Assembly (NCBI RefSeq): GCF_027579695.1 | Contig: NC_083589.1 | Coordinates: forward strand, 39,619,335-39,683,334 | Source: Neoarius graeffei | Lineage: Eukaryota; Chordata; Actinopteri; Siluriformes; Ariidae | DNA length: 64,000 bases | Direction: 5' to 3' | In this document: positions 1-13,069 of the stretch, piece after piece | Layout of the letters: each line of letters starts with the position of its first letter | Position numbering within the stretch: position 1 is the stretch's first letter | Notes under the pieces: generated by a model | The model's database searches: none | Told to the model about the DNA's origin: nothing | Seen by the model: only the letters and a program-made list of their open reading frames with translations | Made by a program: the position numbers and the translations under genes

Positions 1-2130
1 ATTTCTTTAGTCTAGTCCATTTATTTCAAATGGTGAACCGAACTGTATACGCTTGCCGGCCATTTTAATTGGAACACGTGTATGCACAGTACACGATTGT
101 TACACTCTTAGATTCTTACAGCACGATGACGTAGTGGCTAGCATCTCTATATGAGGCAGTAGCCACAACAAAAACGATTTTGACCTTTTTGGTAACCTTG
201 ACTGGACGACCCTCAAAATGTTGGAGGTTCTATTTGAGACCAATGCCCATCTATCCTGAAAGTTTCATGAAGATTGGTCCAGCCATTTTCCTGTAATATC
301 ATTAACAAAACAAACAAACAGACAAACAAAAAACCCGACCAAAAAACAAAACTTCACCCCCTGGTGGACTCCATTCTGGGCAAGGTAATAACAGCAGCAA
401 AATATTTTGTTTTTTCATGTAAATATACATTAAGAAACGATTTCAAGTACAACTTCCCTCAAGTGTTTTGTCCTAGCTGTCACCAGAGCAAATTCTCTCT
501 CTGTCAAAATGGCGGTTTCTATGTTATACGACTCCTATGATGTTTATCACACACTCTGGCTAAAGTCACTGGAAGTTAGCATTATCCAGTGACACCATGA
601 AACACCCACTTGCCAACACAACTGCCAATGAAACACACACTTGCCAACCAAAACCAGTTAACTGCTACTGTAACTACAACATAAACCAGCCTTCACTGAC
701 TTCAGGAGCACATTAAAGTTAGACAGCCTTTCGATTTCATAAAATCGGTGAAATTTAGTTCCCCCTGAAATTTAGTTATTGTGATATATGTTTATTTCTG
801 CAACATCTAAAAAAAAACAGGCCATTCTGTGGCTGGGAAGTTATTTAATTTGAGGGGATTCCTGGGCAAATAATGTGCATGAAACCACTCGCTTCGCACA
901 GTTAAACAGACAGAGGAAGTCCATGTGTACATGCACAGGTTTACCTTGACCGTGCACTGACAGTTACATCATTCTGTCGCTAAACAAACAGCTGATCACA
1001 CCAAGATGCTCGCTGACCACCGATATTTATTAGTTTGGTCCTGCATTTCCTTTTCTTTGCAATCTAAAGTCTTTTCTCCTCACTTTCCATTACTTTAGTC
1101 TGTCTTTCACATTTCATTCACATCTTCCATTTTTCTCTCCTGGTTCTAATTTGTATCCCACAATGCCTTGTGCGAACAGGGAAAGCCCACCACGTGACGC
1201 ATGACATAGTATCTTGAATTGGGTCATGGTGAAGCAGGAAAAAATAGCAGAGAATTTAGGGCCACATGGCCTTAAATTTATTAATTGTTCCTTTAAAAAA
1301 AAAAACTAATAAAATTGGAAGTCTGTAATTCAAATTCAGTGGCTTTCGGTCCACTAAGCAAAAATAATTGGGTATCGGGGGAAAAAAATTTTATGACCTA
1401 CACTTGAAAAATCTGAAAGGCAGTCTACCTTTAAATATAGTTGTTTAAACAAGTAGCAAGCTAATGTTATTCAAGCTGAAGATAGAGAAAGCTCGCGTTA
1501 ATGTAACACTACTTGATTAACACCATTATTTAAAATTCCCCCACTGAAATCAATCCCTCATCTAAGTTACTATCATTCCAGTGATTTCCAGGGGGTCTGT
1601 AATCGGGAGTCTTCAATCTTATCCACAAAGGGCTGGTGGTGCTAAATGTCTGATGTTAGCAGTGTTGTTACATCGTCTCTGAGAAACGGAGAGGATGTTC
1701 AGAGGCGTTCGGTGACCACTGAGCTTTGGGTATTTTAAGCAATACACATAGTGAAGTGATTATAATATAAAATATATTTTATGTACAACAGTATACAATA
1801 AAATGAAAATGAAATGGCAAGTCGATGTCATTATTAGACAATGTGCTGGCTGATGTGTAGCAAAATCAAACAGCTCATGCATTAAAACCCGACACTGAGT
1901 TTGTGTTGAGTAGATCAGTCAACACATGCTGTACTGAATGTTATGAACAAATTCACATGTTGTGTTCATTTTAAAACTAGACATAACTGTGTGTAAAAAA
2001 AAAAACTGAATTCAACACAATTTTATTTAATATTAACACAAAATGTGTAAACTAGAATGCTACACATACAGTAATTTGTGTAATTTTTCTACACATTCCT
2101 TCTACGAGTGAATAGTCAGCCATGTCACTG
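1..2130. other. Intergenic DNA without a recognisable gene
   Basis: No reading frame here resembles a known protein. About 176-345 looks like a decayed interspersed repeat: a phrase on the pattern 'catgaagattggtccagcc' is followed by a run of aaac units, a tail I associate with old fish SINE or LINE ends. About 1900-2110 is AT-rich with recurring 'aacaca/tgtgtt' motifs, perhaps an old foldback element, but no ends could be fixed. Confidence 0.5.
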
Positions 2131-2418
2131 TAATTTGGGTGGGATTGGTGATTGGGTTGCGTGTGCGCATTCTGTGCTACGCACTTCCTGGTTCCCGAGT
2201 TGTTTGCGACGAGTCTTTTTTCCGCGAGTGTTGGCGTTAATTACTAATTTTTTTTATTTTTTCTACAAATAATTTTCCAGTATCCTCTTCATTTTTTATT
2301 GTACTTTCGCTTTCCTTTTTGTAATTTCCACTTTTGCTTTCCTTTTTCTCTCTCTTTTTTTGGAAGAACACCGAGACTGGAAGCTTTCTTTTTTTCTCCT
2401 CCTGCGTAAAGACCATAA

Positions 2419-3401
2419 GTGGAGGCCATCCACATCGAATCTGCTTTAATATCAACAGATCTTCAATTAAGGTATGTAAATCCTTTCATCATGGCACACC
2501 TTCAGCCTGTTCAGTGTGCTGAGTGCAGGATGTTTAGTCATTCTTCCTCCATCGCTAGCCATAGCTTTATTTGTGATAAGTACAGATTAGTTAGCTCTCT
2601 GATGGAGAAGATTATAGTGTTAGAAGCGCGTATCCAGGCTTTAGAGAAAGTCAGTGAGAATGAGAACAGTGTAGTTTCTTTAGGGGAAAGTCTGAATGCC
2701 CTACCGTAGGTGGAGTTAGCAATCCCCCAACTCCAGCATTAGAGTCCTTACAGTGGGGCGAATGGGTGACGACTCGGCGGCATAAGCGTAGAGCCAAAGC
2801 TACCACTGAGGCTCGCCCACGGGAGCACCACTCCTCTCCACGTCACGTATTGAACAGGTTTGCTCTCCTTAGTGATGCACCCACTGAGAAACCTGAAAGA
2901 GCTGTGGTTATCGGGGACTCTATCATATGGCACGTGAAATTAGCTCAGCCTTTAGGGGCACCAGCAGCTTTAGTCAGGTGTATACCAGGAGCAAGGTTGC
3001 CAGACATAGCAGGTAATCTTAGGGTCCTAAGCAAGCACAGGTTCTCAAAGATAGTTATCCATGCAGGAGCTAATGATATACGCCTTCATCAGTCTGAGGT
3101 TACCAAGGGTAACTTTGTAGAAGTGTTTAAATTAGCGAAGGCAATGTCCGATGCTGTAGTATGCTCTGGCCCCATCCCAATGCGGCGTGGCGATGTAGCT
3201 TACACCAGGTTATGGTCGCTGAACTGCTGGTTGCCCAGGTGGTGCTCTGAAAACAGTGTGGGCTTTATAGATAGTTGGGCTAAGTTTGAGGGCACTGCTG
3301 GCCTGTTAGGGCGGGATGGTATCCATCCCATTCGGGAAGGTGGTGCTATCATTTCCTGCAGCATAGGTCATAGTTGCAGAACAGGCCTAGTTAATTTCTG
3401 A
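2419..3401 (+). pseudogene. LINE ORF1 remnant: coiled coil plus SGNH-esterase domain
   Basis: The first frame (2419-2709) has a Cys-containing N-terminal part (C-A-E-C) followed by a heptad-like, Glu/Leu-rich stretch, probably a coiled coil. A frameshift near 2700 separates it from a 211-codon frame (2766-3401) with the SGNH hydrolase signature: GDS at residues 50-52 (nucleophile Ser52), GAND at 101-104 (Asn103) and DGIHP at 184-188 (Asp184, His187). Esterase domains of this kind are known in ORF1 proteins of CR1/L2 LINEs, where they are thought to aid RNP or lipid interaction. All expected catalytic residues survive although the ORF is broken. Confidence 0.75.
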
Positions 3402-3497
3402 CAATCCAGAGCCAAGGCCAGGGAGCAGACAAACAGGCTAAACCGGCTGTCTGCTAGCTGCACAGAGTCGTCACTCAGGGTCCACTACATCGAGACT

Positions 3498-6400
3498 GTG
3501 TCTGTTCCTCGAGCTCAACAAAAAAGTAGAAATATTCAGAGAGTTTGTTCCAGTAACCTAATCAATATAAAATTAGATCATACTGACTGTACAGCTGCTG
3601 CTAGCACCTTTGATCTAAAGGTGGGGCTATTAAATATTAGATCTCTTACCAGGGGTGCCGCCAGAAATTTTGGGCCCCATGAAAGATTAGAATTTTGGGC
3701 CCCCCAACTTTGCCCACCCTCGTCACAATTGCACTATTGTCATTATTTGACCTTTGATAGCCCATGGACCTTGAGTTTGTGACTTTGTTATTACATTTTA
3801 TGTATTACCCTACCAGGGACTAGATGAAAACTGGTCAGTGACTAATTCTGGTGCATTTACAATCACAAATGAAAATTCAAGATTTTGCCACATGCCTTCA
3901 TGTGCTAGGACAATTGGTAGTGAAATGTGTGATGTGACTGCTAAGCAACACTTTAATCTAGCAAATTATTAGCAACACTTTAATCTAACAAACTGTATAT
4001 GGCGCTCGCTCATTAAAAACTTCAATCCTAAAGCATTTATGGGTTGTATTGCTGCTTACCTCCTTCTCCAAAGGGGGGTTCAGTGGTTTGGTAGGGCAGA
4101 GGTCCCCCTGAGGCTGAATCTGTGCATATTTAGGGCACCCCATTACTTATGAAACTGATTATTAGCACTAGTTATTAGCACCAGCATAACGTAATATTTC
4201 ATCTTGTTTATCACACAAGTCAGTTCAATTATTAAAATGGAAAAAATGTCACTGTACAAACTGTAAAAGTGTTCTCTTGATAGGCTAATCCAACCACGTT
4301 CATACTGTTCATTTACCATTCGCTAATATTTTGAACACACGTGAGCGATAGCTACCTTTCTTTGGGAAAAACTGAGTGACCAGTTGCCTGCCTCTCCGGT
4401 CCCTCTCAGCTTTCAGCTGCCTTTCTTTACGTTTTTGACAGCCACTCTTCATATTTAGCGATCATAGACTGTACGCACTCCACTGCTGGCTGGCTGGCTG
4501 CTGCACCGCGACACAGCAGCAAGTAGCGTTGCACTGATCAGCACACAGATTTAACGCATCGCGCTTCTACCAGAACTGGACCGTACCATTTTGCAAAAGG
4601 GGGAAGAACTCAAGAAATAGACAACCTTGTTCAATTAGCTCATTTTACCAGATGGAATATTGCATTGTTGCTATTTCAAAAGTCTTATTAAAATCATTAA
4701 AAGCATATTATCAGCCCTTTAAAGGGCCCCATGGCAGTGCTGGGCCCCTAGAATTGTTCTAACCTTTCCCCCCCTGGTGGCGCCCATGTCTCTTACATCT
4801 AAAGCACTAATGGTTAATGAACTCATTACTGATCAGGAGTTTAATGTACTTTGTTTAACCGAAACATGGATTAAGCCATATGAATATATAGCATTAAATG
4901 AAGCTAGTCCTCCTGGATACACTTATATACACCAGCCTCGTCTAACTGGCAGAGGAGGAGGAGTCACGGTTATTTATAATGATTATCTAGGTGTAACACA
5001 AAAACCTGGTTATAAATGTAATACATTTGAAGTTCTTCATACTAATATAATGTATGTAGCCTCGAAAAATAGTTCTACCCAGTTAATTCCATTACTTATT
5101 ATTTACAGGCCCCCGGGGCAATATTCTGAGTTTCTTTCTGAATTTGCAGATTTTATCTCAGATCTGGTTATTTCCTTAGACAAAGCTTTAGTTGTCAGAG
5201 ATTTTAATATTCACTTCGATAACCCAGAAGACCCTTTGAAAACAGCATTTGTGTCCATTTTAGATTCAGTAGGGATTAATCAGAATGTCATAGGACCGAC
5301 TCATAATGGTGGTCACACCCTCGATCTAATACTAATATTCAGTTTAAACGTAGAAAATATAGTCACACTTCCACAGTCTGACATTATCTCAGATCATTAT
5401 CTCATCTCATTCAAAATATGTCTGAGTAATAATATATGCACCTCACCATGCTACTGTATTAAATGTACATTCACGTCAACTACTGTACAGAGCTTTATAA
5501 ATGATCTCCCAGAGTTATCAACTTTGATTGGGTCACTGTCAGCCCCTGCAGAACTTGATCAGGCAACTGAATGCTTAGAGTCAACATTCCGCCATACTTT
5601 AGTTAATGTAGCTCCTCTTAAATGGAAAATGGTCAGAGACAAAAAATTAGCACCCTAGTATAATGATGACACTCGCACTTTAAAACAGACCACTCGAAAA
5701 TTGGAACGTAAATGGCGTCAAACAAAATTGGTAGTGTTCAAATTAGCGTGGAAGGAGAGCTTCCTGAAGTATAGAAAAGCTCTTAGTGCTGCTAGATCAA
5801 CATATATCTCCTCCCTAATAGAAGATAACAAAAATAATCCTAGATTCCTATTTAAGACTGTAGCAAAACTAACCAGAAATAAGTCCACTATAGACACATG
5901 CACATCTGTAGTATGTAGTAGCAACGACTTCATGAATTTTTTTAATGACAAAATTGAGAATATCCGACAAAAAATTCAAACTACTAATTTAAGGTCAGAC
6001 AATGTAAGTGACCCTGTAGTTAACAATATAACTATATCAGATCATCAATTAGAATGTTTTACTCCCCTTAGAGAAACTGAATTACTTTCATTAATCTCTG
6101 CATCAAAAGCCTCAACTTGTGTACTAGATCCCTTACCGACACATCTATTCAAACAGATAATACCTGAAATAATTGAACCGCTTCTAAAAAATAATAAATT
6201 CTTCTCTTACAATTGGCTATGTACCCAAATCCTTTAAACTAGCAGTTATCAAACCCCTGATTAAAAAACCTGACCTTGATCCCTGTCAGCTGTCCAATTA
6301 TCGGCCAATATCAAACCTCCCCTTTATCTCCAGGATCCTTGAAAAAGCTATGGCACAGCAGTTATGCTTATATTTACATAGGAATAACATCCATGAAATG

Positions 6401-7620
6401 TATCAGTCAGAATTTAGACCTCATCATAGCACAGAGACAGCTCTGGTTAAAGTAGTAAACGACCTACCGTTGGCATCTGATCAGCGCTGTGTCTCGCTGC
6501 TTGTGTTGCTTGACCTTAGTGCAGCATTTGATACCATTGATTATTCCATTCTCCTGGATAGACTAGAAAATGTTGTGGGAGTTAAGGGAATGGCCCTCTC
6601 CTGGCTCAGCTCTTATTTAACTGATCACTATCGGTATGTTGATGTAAATGGTGATTTTTCTAGACATACTGAGGTAAAGTTTGGTGTTCCACAAGGTTCT
6701 GTCTTGGGTCCACTGCTTTTTTCTTTATATATGTTACCTCTGAGTGATATTATTCGTAAACATTGTATTAGTTTCCACTGTTATGCTGATGACACGCAGT
6801 TGTATGTTTCTGCAAAACCTGATGAGAAACACCAGCTTAATAGAATTGAGGAATGTGTGAAGGACATTAGACACTGGATGCTTATTAACTTCCTTCTGCT
6901 TAACTCTAACAAGACTGAAGTACTTGTACTAGGACCACATGCAGCTAGAAGTAAGTTTTCTGATTACACAGTAACTCTGGATGGCCTTTCTGTTTCTTCA
7001 CATGCAGCAGTAAAAGACCTCGGAGTGTTTATTGACCCCAGTCTTTTATTCAAAACTCATATTGATAACATCACCCGAATAGCTTTCTTTCATCTCAGAA
7101 ATATTGCTAAGATAAGAAATTTAATGTCACTACATGATGCAGAAAAACTAGTTCATGCTTTCGTTACCTCCAGGTTGGATTATTGTAATGCCTTACTGTC
7201 TGGATGTTCCAATAAGTGCATAAACAAGCTCCAGTTAGGTCAAAATGCAGCAGCAAGAGTCCTTACTAGAACTAGAAAATATGATCATATCACCTGTCTT
7301 ATCCACACTGCATTGGCTCCCAATCAAATTTTGTATTGATTATAAAATACTACTATTGACCTTTAAAGCACTGAATGGTCTCTCACCACAGTACCTGAGT
7401 GAACTTCTGCTCCTCTATGGCCCGCCACGCCTACTTAGATCAAAAGGTGCAGGCTATCTGCTGGTACCTCGTATAGTGAATGCTACATCGGGGGCGGAGC
7501 CTTTTCTTACAAAGCCCCACAGTTATGGAACAGCCTTCCAAGTAATGTTTGGGAATCAGACACAGTCTCAGCGTTTAAATCTAGGCTGAAAACATATCTG
7601 TTTCGTCAAGCCTTTTGTTA
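3498..7620 (+). pseudogene. LINE ORF2 remnant: APE endonuclease and reverse transcriptase
   Basis: The endonuclease starts with the 'LLNIRSL' motif (near 3625), is cut by the hAT insertion, and resumes at 4797 with 'LCLTETWI' and later 'SDHYLISF'. The usual GDFN motif reads RDFN. An in-frame TAG at 5656 replaces what is normally Trp. The reverse transcriptase follows, with '[10 protein letters not shown]' (motif A), '[13 protein letters not shown]' and the catalytic YADD box (near 6785). Frameshifts near 6200, 7295 and 7515 break the frame. The C-terminal 'STLHWLPI' and 'LKTYLFRQAF'-type motifs are still visible across the frames. The protein would nick target DNA and copy LINE RNA; this copy cannot. 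Confidence 0.9.
3650..4788. mobile_element. Non-autonomous hAT element inside the LINE endonuclease
   Basis: A 1139-bp insertion flanked by an exact 8-bp TSD, TCTCTTAC, at 3642-3649 and 4789-4796. Terminal inverted repeats: left CAGGGGTGCCGCCA; reverse complement of the right end CATGGGCGCCACCA (11 of 14 match). The 8-bp TSD and ends of this type indicate the hAT superfamily. No transposase frame remains. With one TSD copy discounted, the LINE endonuclease frame is continuous across the site, which confirms both boundaries. Confidence 0.88.
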
Positions 7621-8490
7621 ATGGTGTTTATGAGGTAAAGGTGTAGATCTGGAGGGTCCTCAGACATAGAGTGTTTTGGTAAACTGGGATGTATGGATGC
7701 TGTCAGTCCCCCACTCGCTTGCTCACTCGAGTTTGTTGACAGTGTAGTGCCTGGCTGCTTTATGTCCTGGGGCTCCCTCATGCCTGTGTTACCTTCTGGC
7801 TCTCCCCTTTCAGTTATGCTGTCATAGTTGCCGGAGTCCCTGCTTGTACTCAGTGCAATATGTATACTGTTCCTACTTATTCAGGTGACATTGGGCATAC
7901 CTAACAACCTGTGTTTTCTCTCTCTTCCCCCCCCCAAATCTATCCCTCTGAGTTGCATGTCGGTCCTGGGATCAAGATGCTGACCTCTTCTGCTCCTCAG
8001 ACCTACCTGATCCATCCTGGTGCCCTGTGTCTAGTTGGAATCTCATCGCATTGCTCCTGTGGAGGACGGCCCCATATGGACAGTTGAAAGTCACACCTGG
8101 AGGACGCTCTGGACACTTACAGTAATGCTTTTATGCCTGAGGACTACAGTTGACTTGCTAACTTTAGGACTGCAGTTGTCATGAACAGTTTTGCACTCAA
8201 GTTTCCATCAATGAAGAGTTTATAACATCAACAAAACTGACTTCATGTTAAAACTGTTAATGTTATTGTCATGTTGTCTGTTGTTGCCCAAATGAGGATG
8301 GGTTCCCTTTTGAGTCTGGTTCTTCTCGACGTTTCTTCCTCATGTCGTCTGAGGGAGTTTTTCCTTGCCACCATCGCCACAGGCTTGCTCATTGGGGATA
8401 GATTAGGGATAAAATTAGTTCATGTTTTAAGTCATTCAAATTCTGTAAAGCTGCTTTGCGACAATGTTTATTGTTAAAAGCGCTATAGAA

Positions 8491-8512
8491 ATAAACTTGA
8501 CTTGACTTGACT
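8491..8512 (+). repeat. CTTGA tandem tail at the LINE 3' end
   Basis: About three to four CTTGA units directly follow 'gcgctatagaaataaa'. Short 3' tandem repeats mark the 3' end of L2/CR1-type LINEs and fix the right boundary of this copy. Confidence 0.75.
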
Positions 8513-9048
8513 GTTCCTGCAAGGTTGGTGCCTTGTTCATACAGCAATTCTCACGGTGTCTAGAAACAAACGCGCATATACTGTATGCCCTGCTTAGTGT
8601 CTATGAATAGCTCCAAATTCTTCACCACTGAGATATGTCATGTGACTCTATTTGAATAATAACTCAGATTAAGTGTCCCAAACATATCAATTCACAGAGC
8701 ATGCTGAGATAATCCAGCTGAAGAGAATTCATGATATTAGGAAAGAGATTTCCCTACTGGAAAGGAGTGGAAGGTTTTTATGACTCATGGACCTTTGAAC
8801 ATCTTTTTTTAGCTGATAGAGCCTGTGTATATTATGGTCCTTTACAGAATGAAGGAAGCATGTTTAAAAAAAAAACATAGAAGAAGAGGTTGGATAGACT
8901 AGTTGACTAGTAGACTAGTTAATGTTATGAGGAGATGTTGACTAGTCAGGGAGCTGGAAAACTTTTTGAGGCAGACGGTTAGGAGATGCAAACAGATGGT
9001 TAAGAACATAGGCTAAATATACTTTGCTAGTATGAAACTATTCTAAAC
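8513..9048. other. Intergenic, nothing recognised
   Basis: No coding signal. A small cluster of GACTAGT motifs occurs at about 8893-8948, without clear periodicity. Confidence 0.4.
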
Positions 9049-9363
9049 TATCCATCCATCCATCCATCCATTATCTGTAGCTGCTTATCCTGTTCTACAG
9101 GGTCATGGGCAAGCTGGAGCCTATCCCAGCTGACTATGGGTGAGAGGCAGGGTACACCCTGGACAAGTCGCCAAGTCATCACAGGGCTGACACATAGAGA
9201 CAAACAACCATTCACATTCACACCTACTGTCAATTTAGAGTCACCAATTAACCTAACCTGCATGTCTTTGGACTGTGGGGGAAACCAAAGCACCCAGGAG
9301 GAAACCCATGCAGACACAGGGAGAACATGCAAACTCCACACAGAAAGGCCCTCGCCAACTGTT
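9049..9363 (-). mobile_element. tRNA-headed SINE copy, 5' truncated
   Basis: Minus-strand copy of the window's dominant SINE. It begins on the plus strand with the ATCC-repeat tail, followed by the body ('cagctgactatgggtgagag', 'catgtctttggactgtgggg'), and stops at the 'aaggccctcg' block, so the tRNA-like head is missing. Confidence 0.85.
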
Positions 9364-9394
9364 GGCAAAATCCAGTTAGCATCTAACTGGAAAT

Positions 9395-9930
9395 GCAAAA
9401 CAAGAAGTCGTTTTAGGTGTAAAGTGCAAAGAGACACTGGTGACAATAAAGTACAAGTGATGTGCAAATGTCATGTTATCAACAGTGCAAATGAAATATG
9501 GGCATGGAAAAATAAACAGTGCGAATGTGTGTAAATGAGTCTGGAGACATGAATTACAGTAATGAGAACAGTATAGTGCAGCGAACAAAGGTGCAAGTGG
9601 AATGGAGATAGTACTGTGTAAAATGTCTAAGGTTAGTCAATGTGCAGAAGTAAGGGTTTGTGTGTGTATGTTGATCTGAGTGCAACCGCAGTGTGGTGGT
9701 TGGATGATGGGGCATGTGGAAGTAGTGATGTGAGGAGTTGAGTATGTTGATTGCTGAGGGGAAGAACCTCTTCGTTAGCCAGCGGATACAGCATTGGAAG
9801 CTTATGCAGCTAAGAGTGAGCAGGTTGAAGCTAAAGATGTCCTTGATGATGCCTTTCACCCCCCGTAGACAACAACAACTGTGATAGATGTCTGTAATGA
9901 AGGGTAGCTGGGCACCAGTGATGTGTTGAC
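9395..9930 (-). mobile_element. Degraded LINE 3' fragment (tentative)
   Basis: The stretch around 9745-9900 ('gctgaggggaagaacctctt', then 'gatgtccttgatgatgcc') resembles, in antisense, the C-terminal reverse-transcriptase region of old fish LINEs. No frame is intact. The call rests on recollection of similar repeats. Confidence 0.3.
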
Positions 9931-10633
9931 ACCTTACACCTACTAAATAACATATTTACACACATGTAGGAGAAAGCCAGTCGAGCCTGCTTATTTCTTT
10001 CCCACTGATACCTCAGTACTCATTAAACATGTTTTTCCAGTTGCCAAGGTATTTCATTTCTCCTGAATTTGTTCCAAACAAGCAATTTCACAGTGCAGTG
10101 GACTGGAGTGCGAACGATTAGGTGTTCGCAGCAGTAAATCCCAACTTGTTATGCCTTCCCAGGTATTTGATACATGAGATGAGAATCACTGATATGCATT
10201 TGGAAGAGCTTACTATTTCCTGTCCAGTTTACTGGTTCAACAGATGATACTGTTACCTGTGAATCAATCTAAACCACACAGCCCTATTTTTACCCCTGAG
10301 AGGAAACAACTTTCTTGCTTGGATCTTTGATAGTGCCGCATGAAATGTTTCAAAGGATGAGTTCTATTTTCAGGAGTCCTGACCTTCAGATATTTGGCTA
10401 CAGCATATGAATCGTCACCTCGGCTTTTTCAAACCCATGCACTGTTAAAAGTTCATGGGAACCGATCGTAGTGTCTCAGTGACTTCCTCACACCTGATTA
10501 TTGAGCTTTTTTCTTCTTTTTTTTTAAATGAAAATGAGCAAAGAGCACTCAGATGTTTTACTGAGATGTATATGAAGTAGTTGTTCATATTTTCAAAAAC
10601 ACATTTCAATAACACCTTTGGGCACAAGTCCAT

Positions 10634-10986
10634 CCATCCACTATCCTGTGCAGGGTCACGGGCAAGCTGGAGTCTATCCCAACTGACTATGGGTGAAAGG
10701 CGAGGTACACCCTGGAGAAGTCACCAGGTCATCGCAGAGCTGACACACAGAGACAAACAACCATTCACACTCACATTCACACCTACGGTCAATTTAAAGC
10801 CACCAATTAGCCTAACCTGCATGTCTTTGGACTGTGGGGGAAACCGGATTAACCAAAAAAAAACATGCAGACACGGGGAGAACATGCAAAGTCCACACAG
10901 AAAGGCCCCCGTCAGCCACTGGGCTCAAACCCAGAACCTTCTTGCTGTGAGGCAACAGTGCTAACCACTACACCATCATGCTACCA
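10634..10986 (-). mobile_element. tRNA-headed SINE copy with 13-bp TSD
   Basis: Near full-length minus-strand copy. The 13-bp duplication GGCACAAGTCCAT at 10621-10633 and 10987-10999 defines the ends. The left duplication merges with the ATCC tail. Confidence 0.92.
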
Positions 10987-10999
10987 GGCACAAGTCCAT

Positions 11000-12094
11000 T
11001 TTGCATATATCAGTTCTTTCTCACTTCCCTTGATTGAGACGATTATTCTATAAAATCATATTTCTTTGAAAAGCGAGATGTGCAGATTTCTTAAGAATGA
11101 TCTAAGGCTAACTTTTGAAATTCACAATTCAAACAAATTCACCTCTTTCTTTCAATGTTCTTGCTAAAGCCCTGACCACAAAACACAAGCAGATGTGCTG
11201 CCTACGCTAAAAGGACTGGATTCTAGTGCAAGAGGCTAAGCTTTCTGTACATGGCTGCCAGGAAGTGACCTCCTTGTATTGATTTGTTGGATGTTGGTGG
11301 TCCACATCGTTTATTTCTTTTTCTTCAGTTTACAGAGTCTAGGATGCTTCAGAAACTGGAGTTTTGCCTCTGAGCAGATATTTATTGACTGCCAGAATGT
11401 GAGGGGAACTTCACCAAATATTTCAAACAGTATTCTGTCTTAAACATCACTGACTCCTACTTTTAAAAAAAGTAGTGGAGACCCTTAAATGTAGTTGTTC
11501 TGGTTTTTTTAGTCAACAAAGCATTTTTCAAAACTAGTGACTCTCAGATAATGTTTCTTTGTTCATCTGTATTGCGTGACTACACGGTTCTGCTTCTGTT
11601 TATATCAAAACCCAAGCTTGATGTCTCATCTAACCCTAGAGCAAAACCAGCAAGGGCCATTAGAGCAGAAGCTCCTGCACTCCGATCATGATAGTGTTGC
11701 CTCACACAATAATTCATCTCTGGATTATTGCATTTGGAACAGGGATCGCTGCTTGACTCCAGCGGCATTTTCTAGAAGGTGTGTTTTCCTTGGTACCCTC
11801 TCCAATCATTCTTTTCCCTCCCCAAGCCTTTGCAAGGCAGCTAACTACTGGTTAAGAGCCAGGAGAGGATTCACAACACCAACACTGCCAAGTTTTAGTG
11901 TGGGTGTTCTGTCAGCTCTTCTTTATTTGTGGTAGTCTGGAACATTGCTATGTTTGTTTTATTAATGTTGCCCTTGTAGAATTGGACCATTTAGTTTATC
12001 TTACTTCTCCCGTTGCTCTGTGTACTTACTGTGCATAGTGTGTTATCTCAGTCTTCATTTTACTACAACTGCAGCTTTATATATCGATATCGCT
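11000..12094. other. Intergenic, nothing recognised
   Basis: No coding, RNA or repeat signal that I can support. The open frames here are short and show no domain-like composition. Confidence 0.4.
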
Positions 12095-13069
12095 TACAGT
12101 GCCTTGCATAAGTATTCACCCTCTTTAAACTTTTCCATATTTTTACACTGTTACAACCTGGAATACACTTGAAATAGACTTAACTGGGATTTTTAAACAT
12201 TTGATTTGCACAATATATCTAATATTTGAAGGTGAAACATGTTTTTATTGTGGCACAAAGATTAATGAATCAAAAAATTGAACATTTATTGGTTGCACAA
12301 GCGTTCACCCTGCCTGCGTCAATACCTTGGCTGCTGCAAGTCTTCTGGGATACATCTGTATTAGCTTTGCACATCTGGATCCTGATCTTTTTGCCCATTC
12401 TTATTGGCAACATTATTCAAGCTCTGTCAAACTGAATGCAGACAATTGGCGAAGAGCAATTTTCATGTTTTACCACAAATTGCATGGACTGATGTTTTGG
12501 CTTTGAATGGGCCATTCTAACGCATTCAGGTTTTTGGTTTTGAAACACTCCAGTGTAGCTTTGGCATAATGCTTCGGGTTGTTGGAAGGTGAACCTCCAC
12601 TAGTTTTGTCCTGTATTTGACTCCGAGCATCTTGCCCACAACTCTGACCAGTTTCCCAGTCCCTGCTGAAAAGCATCCACACAACGTAACACTACCACCA
12701 CCATGTTTTTCACTGTGGTGATGGTGTTCTCAAGGGGATGAGCACTGTTGGGATTCTGCCAAACATTGCACTTTGTGTCAAGGTCAAGTTCTGTTTTGGT
12801 CTTATCAAACTAGAGAACCTTTTTTTCCACATGTGTGCTGAGTCTCCAACATGCCTTTTGTCAAACTCCAAATGGGATTTCATATGGCTTTTTTCAATAA
12901 CAGCATGCTTCCCTCCCTGCTGTGTTGAGTGCCCAAGCTGTGAACAGCTTCTCCCGTTTGAGTTTTGGATTTCTTCAGCTTCTTCAGAGTTACCCCCTGG
13001 ATTTTTGCTTATTCTCTCACTAATGCCCTTCTTACAAGTTACTGGCTTTTGGTGTACTTGGGCACTGTA
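12095..13069 (-). mobile_element. Old Tc1/mariner-like element
   Basis: The left end TACAGTGCCTTGCATAAGT and right end '...GGGCACTGTA' share a 9-base inverted terminus (TACAGTGCC). On the minus strand, 12470-12682 encodes a decayed piece of Tc1-type transposase: 'NPKHYAKATLECFK' followed by 'NALEWPIQS' corresponds to the region around the second and third catalytic residues. The rest of the transposase is not readable. Confidence 0.7.

Larger units (their letters stand above)
2130..8512 (+). mobile_element. L2-like (CR1 group) LINE, inactive, split by a hAT element
   Basis: A nearly full-length non-LTR retrotransposon. In order it has a 5' leader, an ORF1 with a coiled-coil and SGNH-esterase domain, an ORF2 with APE-type endonuclease and reverse transcriptase, a 3' region of about 900 bases, and a terminal run of CTTGA units. 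An esterase-type ORF1, an APE nuclease and a short tandem tail instead of poly(A) fit the L2/CR1 group (known family property). Both ORFs carry frameshifts and stops, and a 1.1-kb DNA transposon sits inside the endonuclease. The 5' limit is a guess and no TSD was found. It lies upstream of the ARHGAP8-like gene on the same strand. Confidence 0.85.

Noticed and set aside
1900-2110. Possible AT-rich foldback with 'aacaca/tgtgtt' motifs
   Set aside because: No consistent inverted ends or target duplication could be identified by eye.
9136-9534. Plus-strand frame of 132 codons, and many similar 70-170-codon frames across the window
   Set aside because: They translate the tRNA-headed SINE body ('[11 protein letters not shown]' or '[13 protein letters not shown]' in every copy) and reflect shared repeat sequence, not protein conservation.
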